Notes under the pieces: model-generated
Seen by the model: the letters and a program-made list of their open reading frames with translations, nothing else
What the model was told of the DNA's origin: nothing
Databases searched by the model: none
Position numbers and translations under genes: made by a program
From: Drouetiella sp036703255
GTDB lineage: Bacteria > Cyanobacteriota > Cyanobacteriia > Elainellales > Elainellaceae
Direction: 5' to 3'
NCBI GenBank assembly: GCA_036703255.1
Contig: DATNPL010000203.1
Location: forward strand, 13,972 to 77,971
DNA: 64,000 nucleotides
Shown: one piece after another, positions 9,079 through 17,242 of the stretch
Numbering within the stretch: the stretch's first letter is position 1
Layout: the number at the start of each line of letters is the position of its first letter

Positions 9079-10206
9079 ATGACTCTTTCTCCCTCAGCGA
9101 TCGCGCCAGAATCTATCCCCGCTCAAGATTGGTCAGAGCTGCTGCAACAGCTTCTCGATCGCCAGTCTCTGGATACTCACCAGGCCGCTACTTTGATGCA
9201 GGGGTGGCTGAGTGAAGCGATCGCACCTGTTATTTCCGGGGCTATTCTGGCCGCCCTTCAGGCAAAAGGTGTATCAGCTAGCGAACTTGCAGGCATGGCA
9301 CAGGTTTTGCAGTCCCAGTCTCTGTCTCAATCGCTCGCCAGCAAAACGCCTCTGGCTCATCCGTCAGAAAGGCTCGCCCTGCCGATCCCGCTGATTGATA
9401 CCTGCGGCACAGGAGGCGATCGCGCTTCCACGTTTAACATTTCGACGACAACTGCATTTGTAGCGGCAGCAGCGGGCGTGGCCGTCGCCAAGCATGGTAA
9501 TCGTGCCGCCTCTAGCAAAGTCGGTTCGGCCGATGTGCTAGAGGCACTGGGCATTAACCTGAATGCTGATCCTGAGCGAATTAAAGCAGCCGTTGGCGAA
9601 ACCGGAATTACCTTTCTGTTTGCACCAGGCTGGCATCCTGCCATGAAATATGTGGCACCCCTGCGCAAAGCCCTCAAGGTGCGTACCGTGTTCAACTTAT
9701 TAGGCCCGTTGGTCAATCCTTTGCCTTTAACCGGACAGGTGATGGGCGTATTTGACTCAGCGCTGGTTGAAACGATCGCCCAGGCGCTGAATCAACTAGG
9801 CAGATCGGAAGCGATCGTGCTGCATGGGCGAGAGCGGCTCGATGAGGCAGGTCTGGGAGATGTAACCGATTTGGCAGTTTTGTCTCACGGGCAAATCGAA
9901 TCAGTGGCGCTACACCCTGAGGCTTTGGGTCTTACCGCAGCTCCTACCAGCGCATTGCGGGGGGGTGAAGTGGCCGAAAACGCAGAAATTCTCTGCGCTG
10001 TGTTGCAGGGTAAGGGCACTCTGGCTCAGCAAGAGGTGGTGGCGCTGAATGCAGCTCTGGCATTGAAGGTGGGCGGCATCATTGCGGCAGAGCCAGGAGA
10101 AGATGCGATCGCGCTCTATCGCAGAGGCATTACCCTAGCAAAAGACATTCTCGCCAGCGGAGCCGCTTGGGATAAATTGCAGCAGCTGATTACTTTCTTA
10201 CAATAA
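9079..10206 (+). CDS. trpD: Anthranilate phosphoribosyltransferase
   Basis: A 375-residue enzyme that joins anthranilate and PRPP to give phosphoribosylanthranilate, the second step of tryptophan synthesis, in the cytoplasm. The PRPP-binding glycine-rich loop is DTCGTGGDRASTFNIST, followed by the anthranilate site KHGNRAASSKVGSADVLEALG, and LGPLVNPLP. The N-terminal helical domain runs to about residue 105. The gene is monocistronic here, with no other trp genes nearby, which is usual for cyanobacteria where the pathway is dispersed. A TATAAT is found upstream. Confidence 0.97.
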   Translation: MTLSPSAIAPESIPAQDWSELLQQLLDRQSLDTHQAATLMQGWLSEAIAPVISGAILAALQAKGVSASELAGMAQVLQSQSLSQSLASKTPLAHPSERLALPIPLIDTCGTGGDRASTFNISTTTAFVAAAAGVAVAKHGNRAASSKVGSADVLEALGINLNADPERIKAAVGETGITFLFAPGWHPAMKYVAPLRKALKVRTVFNLLGPLVNPLPLTGQVMGVFDSALVETIAQALNQLGRSEAIVLHGRERLDEAGLGDVTDLAVLSHGQIESVALHPEALGLTAAPTSALRGGEVAENAEILCAVLQGKGTLAQQEVVALNAALALKVGGIIAAEPGEDAIALYRRGITLAKDILASGAAWDKLQQLITFLQ

Positions 10207-10258
10207 TGGCCTTCTCAATAAGGCTGATGGATTCAACAAAACTTAGCTCCCGTAACGT

Positions 10259-11440
10259 ATGCCGTTCAATCGTCGTCAGTTTTTGCTTTTGGGTGGAGCC
10301 TTGGGCGGGCTGGGTTTATCGGTAGCAGCGCAAAAATGGGCATCTAGCCAAGGTTCCGCTTTGCCAGCAGGCGATCGCCCCCTCGATCTGAATGAATATA
10401 GCCAGTCCAGCCCAGAGTCCAGCCCAGAGTCCAGCAGTCCAACCGCACCCATCGATCCGCTCAATCCGCCTAGAGGCGATGTTCGGATCGTCGTGATTAG
10501 CGATCTAAACAGCCAGTATGGCTCTACCGACTACGAAATAGAAGTCGATAATGCCATTGCCCATATTCCCAACTGGCAGCCCGATCTGGTGCTGTGTGGC
10601 GGTGATATGGTAGCTGGGCAACAGCCTTCGCTAACGCGATCGGAAATTGAAGCCATGTGGGCCGCCTTTGACCAACATGTCAGTGCCCCTCTTCGCAAGG
10701 CCAACATTCCCTACGGGTTTACTTTGGGTAATCACGATGCTTCTTCGGCTCAGGCAATCAATGGCGGCCTGTTGTTTGGCACTGAGCGAGAGTTAGCAAG
10801 CGCCTACTGGAACGATCCGCTACATGATCCAGGGTTGCAATTTGTCGATCGCACCCATTTTCCCTTTTACTACACCTTCCAGCAAAAAGATGTTTTCTTT
10901 CTCAGCTGGGATGCTTCTAGCGCCCAGATTTCTGCGGAGCAGCTTGCTTGGGTAGAGCAGAGTTTATCGAGTCCGGCGGCAAAGGCAGCGAAACTGCGGA
11001 TCGTAGTCGGGCATCTGCCGCTCTATGGCATTGCTATTGGCCGAGAGGGTGCAGGCGAATATTTAGAAAATGCAGAGGGGCTACGATCGCTCCTAGAGCG
11101 CCATCAGGTTCATACCTATGTGAGCGGACATGATCATGCCTATTATCCAGGGCACAAGGGCGAGCTGGAGCTGTTGCATTGCGGCATCTTGGGGGCGGGC
11201 GTGCGGCCATTGCTCAATGGCGAGCTGCCCCCGCGCAAAACTTTGACGATCGTTGATGTAGATTTAGCAGCCAGTCGCACGCTTTATACCACCTTAGATG
11301 CTACGACTCTGGATCTCGTGAACCAACAAGAATTACCCAAGCTGATTGCTTCTCCGGGTGGCAAGGTGCTGCGCCGTGATCTGGTTTGGGAAGATCTGAC
11401 CCCAGCCGAGCAAGCCATCGAATATGTGCCAAGAGGCTAA
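10259..11440 (+). CDS. Tat-exported calcineurin-like metallophosphoesterase
   Basis: A 393-residue protein with a twin-arginine signal (NRRQFLLLGGALGGLGLSVA), then a Ser/Pro-rich linker (about 45-62) encoded by a short repeated DNA unit, and a metallophosphoesterase domain. The metal motifs are visible in order: SDLNSQYG, CGGDMVAGQ, GNHDAS, GHLPLYG and SGHDHAYYPG. The first motif reads D-x-N where most family members have D-x-H, so one metal ligand is replaced by Asn. The enzyme should hydrolyse phosphomonoesters or diesters in the periplasm; the substrate is unknown. It follows trpD by 52 bases on the same strand and might be co-transcribed. Confidence 0.9.
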   Translation: MPFNRRQFLLLGGALGGLGLSVAAQKWASSQGSALPAGDRPLDLNEYSQSSPESSPESSSPTAPIDPLNPPRGDVRIVVISDLNSQYGSTDYEIEVDNAIAHIPNWQPDLVLCGGDMVAGQQPSLTRSEIEAMWAAFDQHVSAPLRKANIPYGFTLGNHDASSAQAINGGLLFGTERELASAYWNDPLHDPGLQFVDRTHFPFYYTFQQKDVFFLSWDASSAQISAEQLAWVEQSLSSPAAKAAKLRIVVGHLPLYGIAIGREGAGEYLENAEGLRSLLERHQVHTYVSGHDHAYYPGHKGELELLHCGILGAGVRPLLNGELPPRKTLTIVDVDLAASRTLYTTLDATTLDLVNQQELPKLIASPGGKVLRRDLVWEDLTPAEQAIEYVPRG

Positions 11441-11520
11441 AGTCTGCGGTTTGATAAAATTTTAGGTGGCGATCGCAACAGATTATCTTCAGCCCCCCAC
11501 CTCCTTAGGGAGCTTTTTCT

Positions 11521-12309
11521 ATGGCAGTCAATACACAACAGCTCATCCGCTACAAAAAAGAAGGGCGGCTTATTACCGTCCTAACCGCCTGGGACTACTT
11601 AATTGCCCAAGTGATCGACCAAGCCGGGGTCGATCTGATCATGGTGGGCGACTCTCTGGCTATGGTGGCCTTGGGCTACGAAAACACCATTCCGTTGACG
11701 CTGGATGAGATTATTCATCACGCTAAGGCCGTGCGGCGAGGCGTCAAGACAACGCTGCTGGTCGTCGATCTCCCGTTCATGACCTATCAAGAAAGTCCTG
11801 AGCAGGCTCTGCGATCGGCAGGTCGAGTGCTCAAAGAAACGGGCGCACAGGCCGTCAAACTTGAGGGCGGATCTCCTGCAATGGTGCAAACTGTGGCACG
11901 ACTGGTCGAGGCTGGCATTCCTGTCATGGGGCATGTGGGGCTGACCCCCCAATCTGTGCACCAGTTTGGCGGCTTTCGGAAACAGGGCAAGTCCCCTGAG
12001 GCCGGAGAACGCATCTTGGAAGAGGCGATTGCTTTAGAGCAGGCCGGAGCTTTTGCCATCGTTTTGGAACATATCCCGGCAGAGCTAGCATTGCGGATTT
12101 CTCAAAAGTTGGTGATTCCCACAATCGGCATTGGTGCGGGTGCCCATTGCGATGGTCAGGTGCTGGTGACGGCAGATTTGCTGGGTTTGTCAGAATGGAG
12201 TCCGCCCTTTGCCAAAGCCTATGCCAACCTGCGAGAAACGATCGCTCAAGCGGCTCAGGCTTTTTGCACTGAAGTGCGCGAACACCAGTTTCCCAATTCA
12301 GAACCTTAA
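11521..12309 (+). CDS. panB: 3-methyl-2-oxobutanoate hydroxymethyltransferase (ketopantoate synthesis)
   Basis: A 262-residue TIM-barrel enzyme that transfers the methylene of 5,10-methylene-tetrahydrofolate to alpha-ketoisovalerate, the first committed step of pantothenate and CoA synthesis. Signature segments: TAWDYLIAQ, DLIMVGDSLAMVALGYENT (Mg-binding Asp), VVDLPFMTYQESPE, KLEGG, MGHVGLTPQSVHQFGGFR and IGIGAGAHCDGQVLV. Length is standard. A TAGGGAG sits 7-13 bases before the ATG. No panC is nearby. The previous gene ends 80 bases upstream. Confidence 0.97.
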   Translation: MAVNTQQLIRYKKEGRLITVLTAWDYLIAQVIDQAGVDLIMVGDSLAMVALGYENTIPLTLDEIIHHAKAVRRGVKTTLLVVDLPFMTYQESPEQALRSAGRVLKETGAQAVKLEGGSPAMVQTVARLVEAGIPVMGHVGLTPQSVHQFGGFRKQGKSPEAGERILEEAIALEQAGAFAIVLEHIPAELALRISQKLVIPTIGIGAGAHCDGQVLVTADLLGLSEWSPPFAKAYANLRETIAQAAQAFCTEVREHQFPNSEP

Positions 12310-12373
12310 GTTAGCAGATGTTAATGAATTTAATTGAAACGCGATCGAATGTCAGCCGTCTCAGGATTCAATC

Positions 12374-12964
12374 ATGCAGTCAGTCTGGAAAATTAGGGCT
12401 TTGGGAGCGATCGCCGGATTGATCGGCAGCTTGTGGCTTAGCGGATCTGTCCAGGCAGCCCCATCCCATCCCATCCGACAGGGGATTGCCTGTCCCGCTC
12501 AACTAACAGACTTGATGCCGCTCTTGCTCCGCGACTTGCCTAGCTATGCCAATCGCGTCAATCAGAGTGCTTATGCCTTAGATGATGTCTCGGATACCCC
12601 AGGCTATGTTCTTGTGGCAGGGCCACCCGATTATCGGGCGTTAAGGCTCGACTCAGAGCGGCAGCCTGCTGTTGTTCTCCCTGGCGATCGCGTCTCTAGT
12701 AATCCACCGCAGATTTTTTTCACCACCCTAGAGCGGCAGTATATTTCAGGTCAAGCGGTTAAGTTGCAGCATTACCACTGGCTGTTCCTCACCCAAACCG
12801 AGAGCTATGGCTGGCAACTCGTGCTGTTGTTTTCAGCAATCGGTGAATATCCCGTCTCTCAGCTCACCTCAGCGCCGCAAGATGCCAGTCAAGGGGTCAT
12901 TGCCCAAGCCATTCGCCTCTGGCTGAGAGACTGTCAAGCAGGTGCAGTAGAGGGCGACCCGTAG
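12374..12964 (+). CDS. Secreted hypothetical protein, 196 aa
   Basis: Begins with a signal peptide (positive start MQSVWKIR, hydrophobic core to about residue 24, cut after VQA). The mature part opens HPIRQGIACPAQLTDLMPLLLRDLPSYANRV and keeps two Cys that could form a disulfide (in IACP and the C-terminal LRDCQ). I recognise it only as the kind of conserved secreted protein seen in many cyanobacteria with no assigned function. It lies 64 bases after panB. The convergent gene downstream stops 9 bases away, so the two 3' ends almost touch. Confidence 0.75.
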   Translation: MQSVWKIRALGAIAGLIGSLWLSGSVQAAPSHPIRQGIACPAQLTDLMPLLLRDLPSYANRVNQSAYALDDVSDTPGYVLVAGPPDYRALRLDSERQPAVVLPGDRVSSNPPQIFFTTLERQYISGQAVKLQHYHWLFLTQTESYGWQLVLLFSAIGEYPVSQLTSAPQDASQGVIAQAIRLWLRDCQAGAVEGDP

Positions 12965-12973
12965 CGCTTTCCG

Positions 12974-13237
12974 TCACTTCACATCTGCTTCAGTCAAGTC
13001 TGCTGCCGTCATTTCTTGCAGCGATTGCCAGCCCGCCTGCCACAGGCGTCGATCCTTGAGCTGTTGAGCATTAAGCCAAAAGCGAACTGTAGGGTCGCAG
13101 GCTGCAATAATTTCAGCAAATACCCATCGACCCTGGTTTTTACGATTCACGACCTGAAAATGCCGCCATCCCCAAGTGGTTTGCTGCGCTGTCCATTTAG
13201 AACCCACTAAGTAGGGATACTTTTGTTTTTTAGGCAT
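12974..13237 (-). CDS. TIGR02450-type Trp-rich conserved protein
   Basis: An 87-residue basic protein with the layout of the TIGR02450 family found in cyanobacteria and some proteobacteria: LVGSKWTAQQTTWGWRHFQVVNR, then WVFAEIIAACDPTVRFWL and a C-terminal DRRLWQAGW. Seven tryptophans in 87 residues are the hallmark. Function is unknown. It is transcribed away from sigA and shares the long 13238-14075 gap with it. Confidence 0.88.
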   Translation of the reverse strand: MPKKQKYPYLVGSKWTAQQTTWGWRHFQVVNRKNQGRWVFAEIIAACDPTVRFWLNAQQLKDRRLWQAGWQSLQEMTAADLTEADVK

Positions 13238-14075
13238 TGAACTGAGGCTTCTATATTGGGTGAGTTTTTAAGAATTCAATTTTTAACAAAGCACTGTGGC
13301 CATCACCGTCGGTCGTTAGAAAATCTCAAAAGCATAGCCTTCCTTTTGATTCTATCCGTAAATATTACTAATTATTAAGTTGAGATCTATGCGATGACTC
13401 AACCTGCAATTCATCTAACGCGCAACCCATCTGATTTCTGGGGGTTATTGAAAAAGATCTGCGAGTTACGACTAGCATAAAAACTCATAATTTTCATCTC
13501 TAGGCAATTGGCCTGTAATTATGTTGAACTTATTAAAATAGCGAGAGTAAACGAGTTTCTCTCATTCTTATCTAGACCCACAGCCCAGCCTTACATTGCA
13601 ACGACTTTTATCTGGCTCGGTATGCCTGACCGGATGTGTCTACTTGCTAACTGGCTCTGATTTTTTGACTAATCTTTTATTAAAAATGCTAGATTTTCAT
13701 CCCCGATTCAGCACAATCACGGGTACTTCACGTTAATGTCAAGCCTTTCCGTCACACGAATGTGACAAAAAGCGGGGAAAAGACGTGCAATTTTTGTGAG
13801 AAAAGTTACAATCGGAGAGAATCTCAGCATCATCCATTAGATAGGCAAAGAATTCCGAATCGGTGCTTCTGCCCAGCGCTCTCGTAGCTGTGGAGAGGTA
13901 ATGTGTGCCAAAGGATGGCTATGGGTAACAATCTATCAGGCTTACCCCCCGGTAGATTTTACTGGTAAATGCTCTCATTTTTTGAGAACAATTTGCTAGG
14001 CAAGGGAATGTCGTCAACTTCCCTAGACTGAATCGACCTGAAATTATCTGACACAAGGAGCATGAGGAGCGCGGC
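13238..14075. promoter_or_regulatory. Long sigA leader region
   Basis: An 838-base stretch with no convincing gene, between a divergent small gene and sigA. It is more AT-rich than its surroundings. It contains the inverted repeat GTCACACGAATGTGAC (13751-13766), a possible -10 TACAAT at 13807-13812, small hairpins (TTTACTGGTAAA near 13959; CTCTCATTTTTTGAGA near 13973) and two strong Shine-Dalgarno-like sites just before sigA. Principal sigma genes of cyanobacteria usually have long leaders with several promoters. That is the likely content here, but start sites cannot be fixed from sequence. Confidence 0.5.
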
Positions 14076-14079
14076 ATGA
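14062..14079 (+). other. Five-codon upstream frame (MRSAA) overlapping the sigA start
   Basis: ATG AGG AGC GCG GCA TGA follows an AAGGAG (14055-14060), and its stop codon overlaps the sigA start as ATGA (14076-14079). Such an arrangement could couple sigA translation to that of the leader peptide. Only the layout is seen; function is inference. Confidence 0.35.
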
Positions 14080-15215
14080 CCCAGCAAAATGGCGTACTCG
14101 AACTGGAACTGGATCAACCTGAGGCGGAAGATCTTGAGGCCTTAATAGGAGATGACGGAGATGATCGAGACGACTTAGATGCTCAACCTGAGGAGGAAGA
14201 CGGCAAAGCGGTAAAAGGGGCTGCTCGTCGTCGAACACAGGCGAAGAAAAAGCACTACACCGAAGATTCTATTCGGCTGTATCTCCAAGAAATTGGTAGG
14301 ATTCGTCTGCTTCGGGCTGATGAAGAGATTGAGTTAGCCCGCAAAATTGCCGATCTGCTGGAGTTGGAGAGGATTCGCGATCGCCTCTCTGAGCGCTTGG
14401 ATCGTCCTGCGCAAGACTTTGAGCGGAACATGGAGCTATGGGCTAATGAGGTTAACCAGCCTCTGCCTAAGTTCCGTCGCCGTCTCTATGAAGGGCGTAG
14501 GGCAAAGGAAAAGATGGTGCAGTCTAACCTGCGCTTGGTGGTGTCGATCGCCAAGAAGTATATGAATCGAGGCTTGTCTTTCCAAGACTTGATTCAGGAA
14601 GGTAGCTTGGGTCTGATTCGGGCGGCTGAAAAGTTTGACCATGAAAAGGGCTACAAGTTCTCGACCTATGCAACCTGGTGGATTCGTCAAGCCATCACCC
14701 GAGCCATTGCCGATCAGTCTCGGACGATTCGCCTCCCAGTTCACCTGTACGAAACCATTTCTCGCATCAAAAAAACCACTAAACTGCTCTCTCAAGAAAT
14801 GGGGCGCAAGCCAACCGAAGAAGAGATTGCAACCCGAATGGAGATGACGATCGAGAAGCTGCGGTTTATTGCCAAGTCGGCTCAGTTGCCTATCTCTTTG
14901 GAAACCCCGATTGGTAAAGAAGAAGACTCCCGTTTAGGTGACTTCATTGAGTCGGATGGCGAAACGCCTGAAGACCAAGTTTCCAAAAACCTGCTCCGCG
15001 AAGATTTGGAAAGCGTGTTGGGTACCCTCAGCCCCCGCGAGCGAGATGTGCTGCGTCTGCGCTATGGTTTGGACGATGGCCGAATGAAGACGCTGGAAGA
15101 GATTGGTCAAATCTTCAACGTCACTCGTGAGCGAATTCGCCAAATAGAGGCGAAGGCTTTGCGGAAACTGCGTCATCCCAACCGTAACAGCGTTCTCAAG
15201 GAATACATTCGCTAA
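14076..15215 (+). CDS. sigA: Principal RNA polymerase sigma factor, RpoD1/SigA type
   Basis: A 379-residue group 1 sigma-70 factor. It starts with an acidic region 1.1-like tail, then region 1.2 (DSIRLYLQEIGRIRLLRADEEIELARKIA). Region 2 carries the -10 recognition motif (GSLGLIRAAEKFDHEKGYKFSTYATWWIRQAITRA), region 3 follows, and region 4 has the helix-turn-helix TLEEIGQIFNVTRERIRQIEAKALRKLR. Length and sequence match the essential cyanobacterial housekeeping factor, which directs core polymerase to most promoters. The start is supported by GAGGAG 7 bases upstream and overlaps the stop of a five-codon upstream frame. A strong terminator follows at 15291. Confidence 0.96.
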   Translation: MTQQNGVLELELDQPEAEDLEALIGDDGDDRDDLDAQPEEEDGKAVKGAARRRTQAKKKHYTEDSIRLYLQEIGRIRLLRADEEIELARKIADLLELERIRDRLSERLDRPAQDFERNMELWANEVNQPLPKFRRRLYEGRRAKEKMVQSNLRLVVSIAKKYMNRGLSFQDLIQEGSLGLIRAAEKFDHEKGYKFSTYATWWIRQAITRAIADQSRTIRLPVHLYETISRIKKTTKLLSQEMGRKPTEEEIATRMEMTIEKLRFIAKSAQLPISLETPIGKEEDSRLGDFIESDGETPEDQVSKNLLREDLESVLGTLSPRERDVLRLRYGLDDGRMKTLEEIGQIFNVTRERIRQIEAKALRKLRHPNRNSVLKEYIR

Positions 15216-15290
15216 AGATAACTTCATTTTCCAGTGAGTGAATTACGGAAACTTTCGCCTAATTCACCCGCTCAATTTTTGAAATTTATA

Positions 15291-15319
15291 AACCTACCAG
15301 ACCTACTGGTAGGTTTTTT
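15291..15319 (+). terminator. Intrinsic terminator of sigA
   Basis: A ten-base stem AACCTACCAG / CTGGTAGGTT with a five-base loop and a run of T's, 76 bases after the sigA stop. Textbook rho-independent shape. Confidence 0.9.
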
Positions 15320-15335
15320 GGAGTTGCTTAATAGG

Positions 15336-15394
15336 GGGATGAATTTTTATTGGAGAGGGGCGCTCCGCGCCCCTCTCCAATAAAAATTCATCCC
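15336..15394. repeat. Perfect 28-bp hairpin with GGGGCGC-TCC-GCGCCCC tip
   Basis: Positions 15336-15363 and 15367-15394 are exact reverse complements, with loop TCC. Outer arm begins GGGATGAATTTTTATTGG. It follows the sigA terminator and is itself not followed by a T run. Its tip matches the elements at 39601, 40722 and 54241, while the arms are different. The right flank AAAATCAGTAACG resembles the flank of the 40722 copy (AAAATCAGCAACG). Confidence 0.9.
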
Positions 15395-15495
15395 AAAAAT
15401 CAGTAACGTCGGTTTTTTGGCGTTGCTGGTTTCATAGGCGGATTGGGCAAACTAGATCTGACGGCTTGCAATCCTTGAAAGCAGGGTTTAGCGAT

Positions 15496-16278
15496 ATGAA
15501 TCGGGCGATCGCTGCGGTAAATGGCGGAGTTGACAATATTCTGATAAAACTCCCAGAGGAGGCACGCACCTGGGTAGAAAGCCTATCCTGGCATCAGCGG
15601 CGCTATATGCTGTCTCTTTGCCATCTCATGTGTGCGGCCACGCCAGAAATTCAGGCAGAGTTTCTGGATGATTACACCGCCGATGGTCTGGTTTCGCGTA
15701 AGCTAGAAGACCAAGAAACCAAGCAGCGGGTGACTCAATATCTCAACGAGTTTCATATCGAAACTGAGCTATCGGAACCTGTCCTGCGCAGCTACATTAA
15801 GCAGTTTTATATTCACTCGGCACAAGACACCCGCAGACAGCCTGACCAATACCTGGAATCAGCGCTGAGGCTCGTTTTCAGCTCAGAGGAGCGGAACCAT
15901 GTGTTCAATTATATTCTTGGCTTTGAGCTGCTGAAGATGATGTTTTGCATGAGCTGGCTTCAGCATGAGCGCCTCTATCGCCTGCAACGTAACCAGGATG
16001 AATTCATTAGTGTCTATATCCGACCGATCCAGCACGCCCATCGGATTAATGGCATTGTCGTTCCCAAAGATGAATCCGTATTTTTTGCCAAACGCAACTA
16101 CTTTGTACAGCGTCCTGAAATTTCGCCCAAGAAGCTCATAGAGTTGGTGATTGCTACCTTCACCACAGAAGTCACTTCCAACTTCGGGTTTACCGTGATT
16201 CGACATGGCAATTCGCTCTGTTTTGACTATGGATACATTTTCCAGCCAGAGTCCGAGATTATTTTTGTGCCTGAATAG
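15496..16278 (+). CDS. Conserved cyanobacterial protein of unknown function, about 260 aa
   Basis: Predicted start MNRAIAAVNGG (15496). The protein has no signal peptide and is rich in aromatic and charged residues. It has a mostly helical N-terminal two-thirds (WHQRRYMLSLCHLMC, LRSYIKQFYIHSAQD, NYILGFELLKMMF) and a more beta-like C-terminus (YFVQRPEI, NFGFTVIRHG). I know it as a family conserved in cyanobacteria that databases sometimes label a cobyrinic acid a,c-diamide synthase. None of that enzyme's motifs (P-loop, glutaminase Cys) is present, so that label should not be used. A longer frame from a TTG at 15466 exists but has no ribosome site. Function unknown. Confidence 0.8.
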   Translation: MNRAIAAVNGGVDNILIKLPEEARTWVESLSWHQRRYMLSLCHLMCAATPEIQAEFLDDYTADGLVSRKLEDQETKQRVTQYLNEFHIETELSEPVLRSYIKQFYIHSAQDTRRQPDQYLESALRLVFSSEERNHVFNYILGFELLKMMFCMSWLQHERLYRLQRNQDEFISVYIRPIQHAHRINGIVVPKDESVFFAKRNYFVQRPEISPKKLIELVIATFTTEVTSNFGFTVIRHGNSLCFDYGYIFQPESEIIFVPE

Positions 16279-16312
16279 TTTTGTGCCAGCAGTGCTCATT
16301 TTGAAATGAAGC

Positions 16313-16349
16313 TCGAGGAGTTCGCGTCTTGCGGGCTTAAGCTCCTCGA
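16313..16349. terminator. Possible bidirectional terminator
   Basis: TCGAGGAG / CTCCTCGA form an 8-bp stem around a 21-base loop in the 81-base gap between two convergent genes. No T run follows on either strand, so it is a weak call. Confidence 0.35.
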
Positions 16350-16359
16350 TCGCTAATCT

Positions 16360-17220
16360 CTAGAGCAAGGTCGCTATCATTTGATTAGCCTGAGCGGCAT
16401 AGCTGCCGCCAAACAGATTGAAGTGGTTGAGAATGTGATAGAGGTTGTAGAGCGTTTTGCGGTGCCTATACCCTGGATCGATCGCCAAAACCTGACTGTA
16501 GCCGCTATAGAAAGACGCCGGAAACCCGCCAAACAGCTCAGTCATGGCTAAATCAACTTCGCGATCGCCATAGTAGGCCGCCGGATCAAAAATGATGGGT
16601 TCGCCTTGCTGCGTGACTGCCGCATTGCCCGACCACAGATCGCCATGTACCAGCGATGGATAGGGATGATGTCCTGCCAAGAGTTCCGGCACAGTTGCCA
16701 AAAGTTTTTGCTGTTGGGGAAAATGACCGCCTCGCCGCTCGGCAAGCTGAAACTGATAGCCCAATCGCTGCTGAGTAAAAAACTCCGCCCAGGTTGCCGT
16801 CCAGGAATTTTTTTGCGGCGTTGCGCCAATCACATTGTCGTGAAACCATCCAAAGCCGCGATCGCCCTTAATTTGGTGCATTGCTGCCAGATTGCGTCCC
16901 AGGTTTTCCCAAGAAGAGGCGTTACCAGAACCCAGATCGATCCATTCCAGCACGATGTAGGCGAAGTTTTCGGCTATGCCATAGCACAGGGGTTGCGGTA
17001 CTCGGATGGTCTGAGACGCTGCCATTTGCCGGAGCGCAAAGGCTTCTGTCTCAAACATGGCTAAGTGGCTAGCCTGATTCAGTTTGACAAAATAGGCTAG
17101 GCTGCCGTTGCTCACCCAATAGGCTTGGTTGATGCTGCCGCCCCCCACCGAGCGCCGATCGCTGATCTGGAAGGCTTGGCGGGTGACTTGACTGATATAA
17201 GAGGCGATCGAGTGCCACAT
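16360..17220 (-). CDS. Fructosamine kinase family protein
   Basis: About 286 residues from the chosen start MWHSIASYIS (17220); a longer frame to 17262 would overlap ubiD and looks unlikely. The APH-like kinase fold shows RRSVGGGSINQAYWVSNG (nucleotide loop), YFVKLNQ (Lys), the catalytic SLVHGDLWSGNAAVTQQGEPIIFDPAAYYGDREVDLAMTELFGG and a C-terminal helical part ending NLYHILNHFNLFGG. The family phosphorylates sugar-protein adducts (fructosamines or ribulosamines) so that they break down, a protein-repair role; bacterial substrates are less certain. It follows ubiD by 22 bases on the same strand and is probably co-transcribed. Confidence 0.92.
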   Translation of the reverse strand: MWHSIASYISQVTRQAFQISDRRSVGGGSINQAYWVSNGSLAYFVKLNQASHLAMFETEAFALRQMAASQTIRVPQPLCYGIAENFAYIVLEWIDLGSGNASSWENLGRNLAAMHQIKGDRGFGWFHDNVIGATPQKNSWTATWAEFFTQQRLGYQFQLAERRGGHFPQQQKLLATVPELLAGHHPYPSLVHGDLWSGNAAVTQQGEPIIFDPAAYYGDREVDLAMTELFGGFPASFYSGYSQVLAIDPGYRHRKTLYNLYHILNHFNLFGGSYAAQANQMIATLL

Positions 17221-17242
17221 AAGCGCGCATAAGCAAAAGAAA

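Noticed and set aside
13751..13766. CRP (SyCRP1) binding site
   Set aside because: The consensus is TGTGA-N6-TCACA; here the half sites are in reverse order.
15336..15394. Second terminator for sigA
   Set aside because: The stem is long, but no T run follows and a complete terminator already exists at 15291; the tip marks it as a repeat family member.
15496..16278. Cobyrinic acid a,c-diamide synthase
   Set aside because: No ATP loop and no glutaminase Cys; the genuine enzyme is encoded at 27725-29191.
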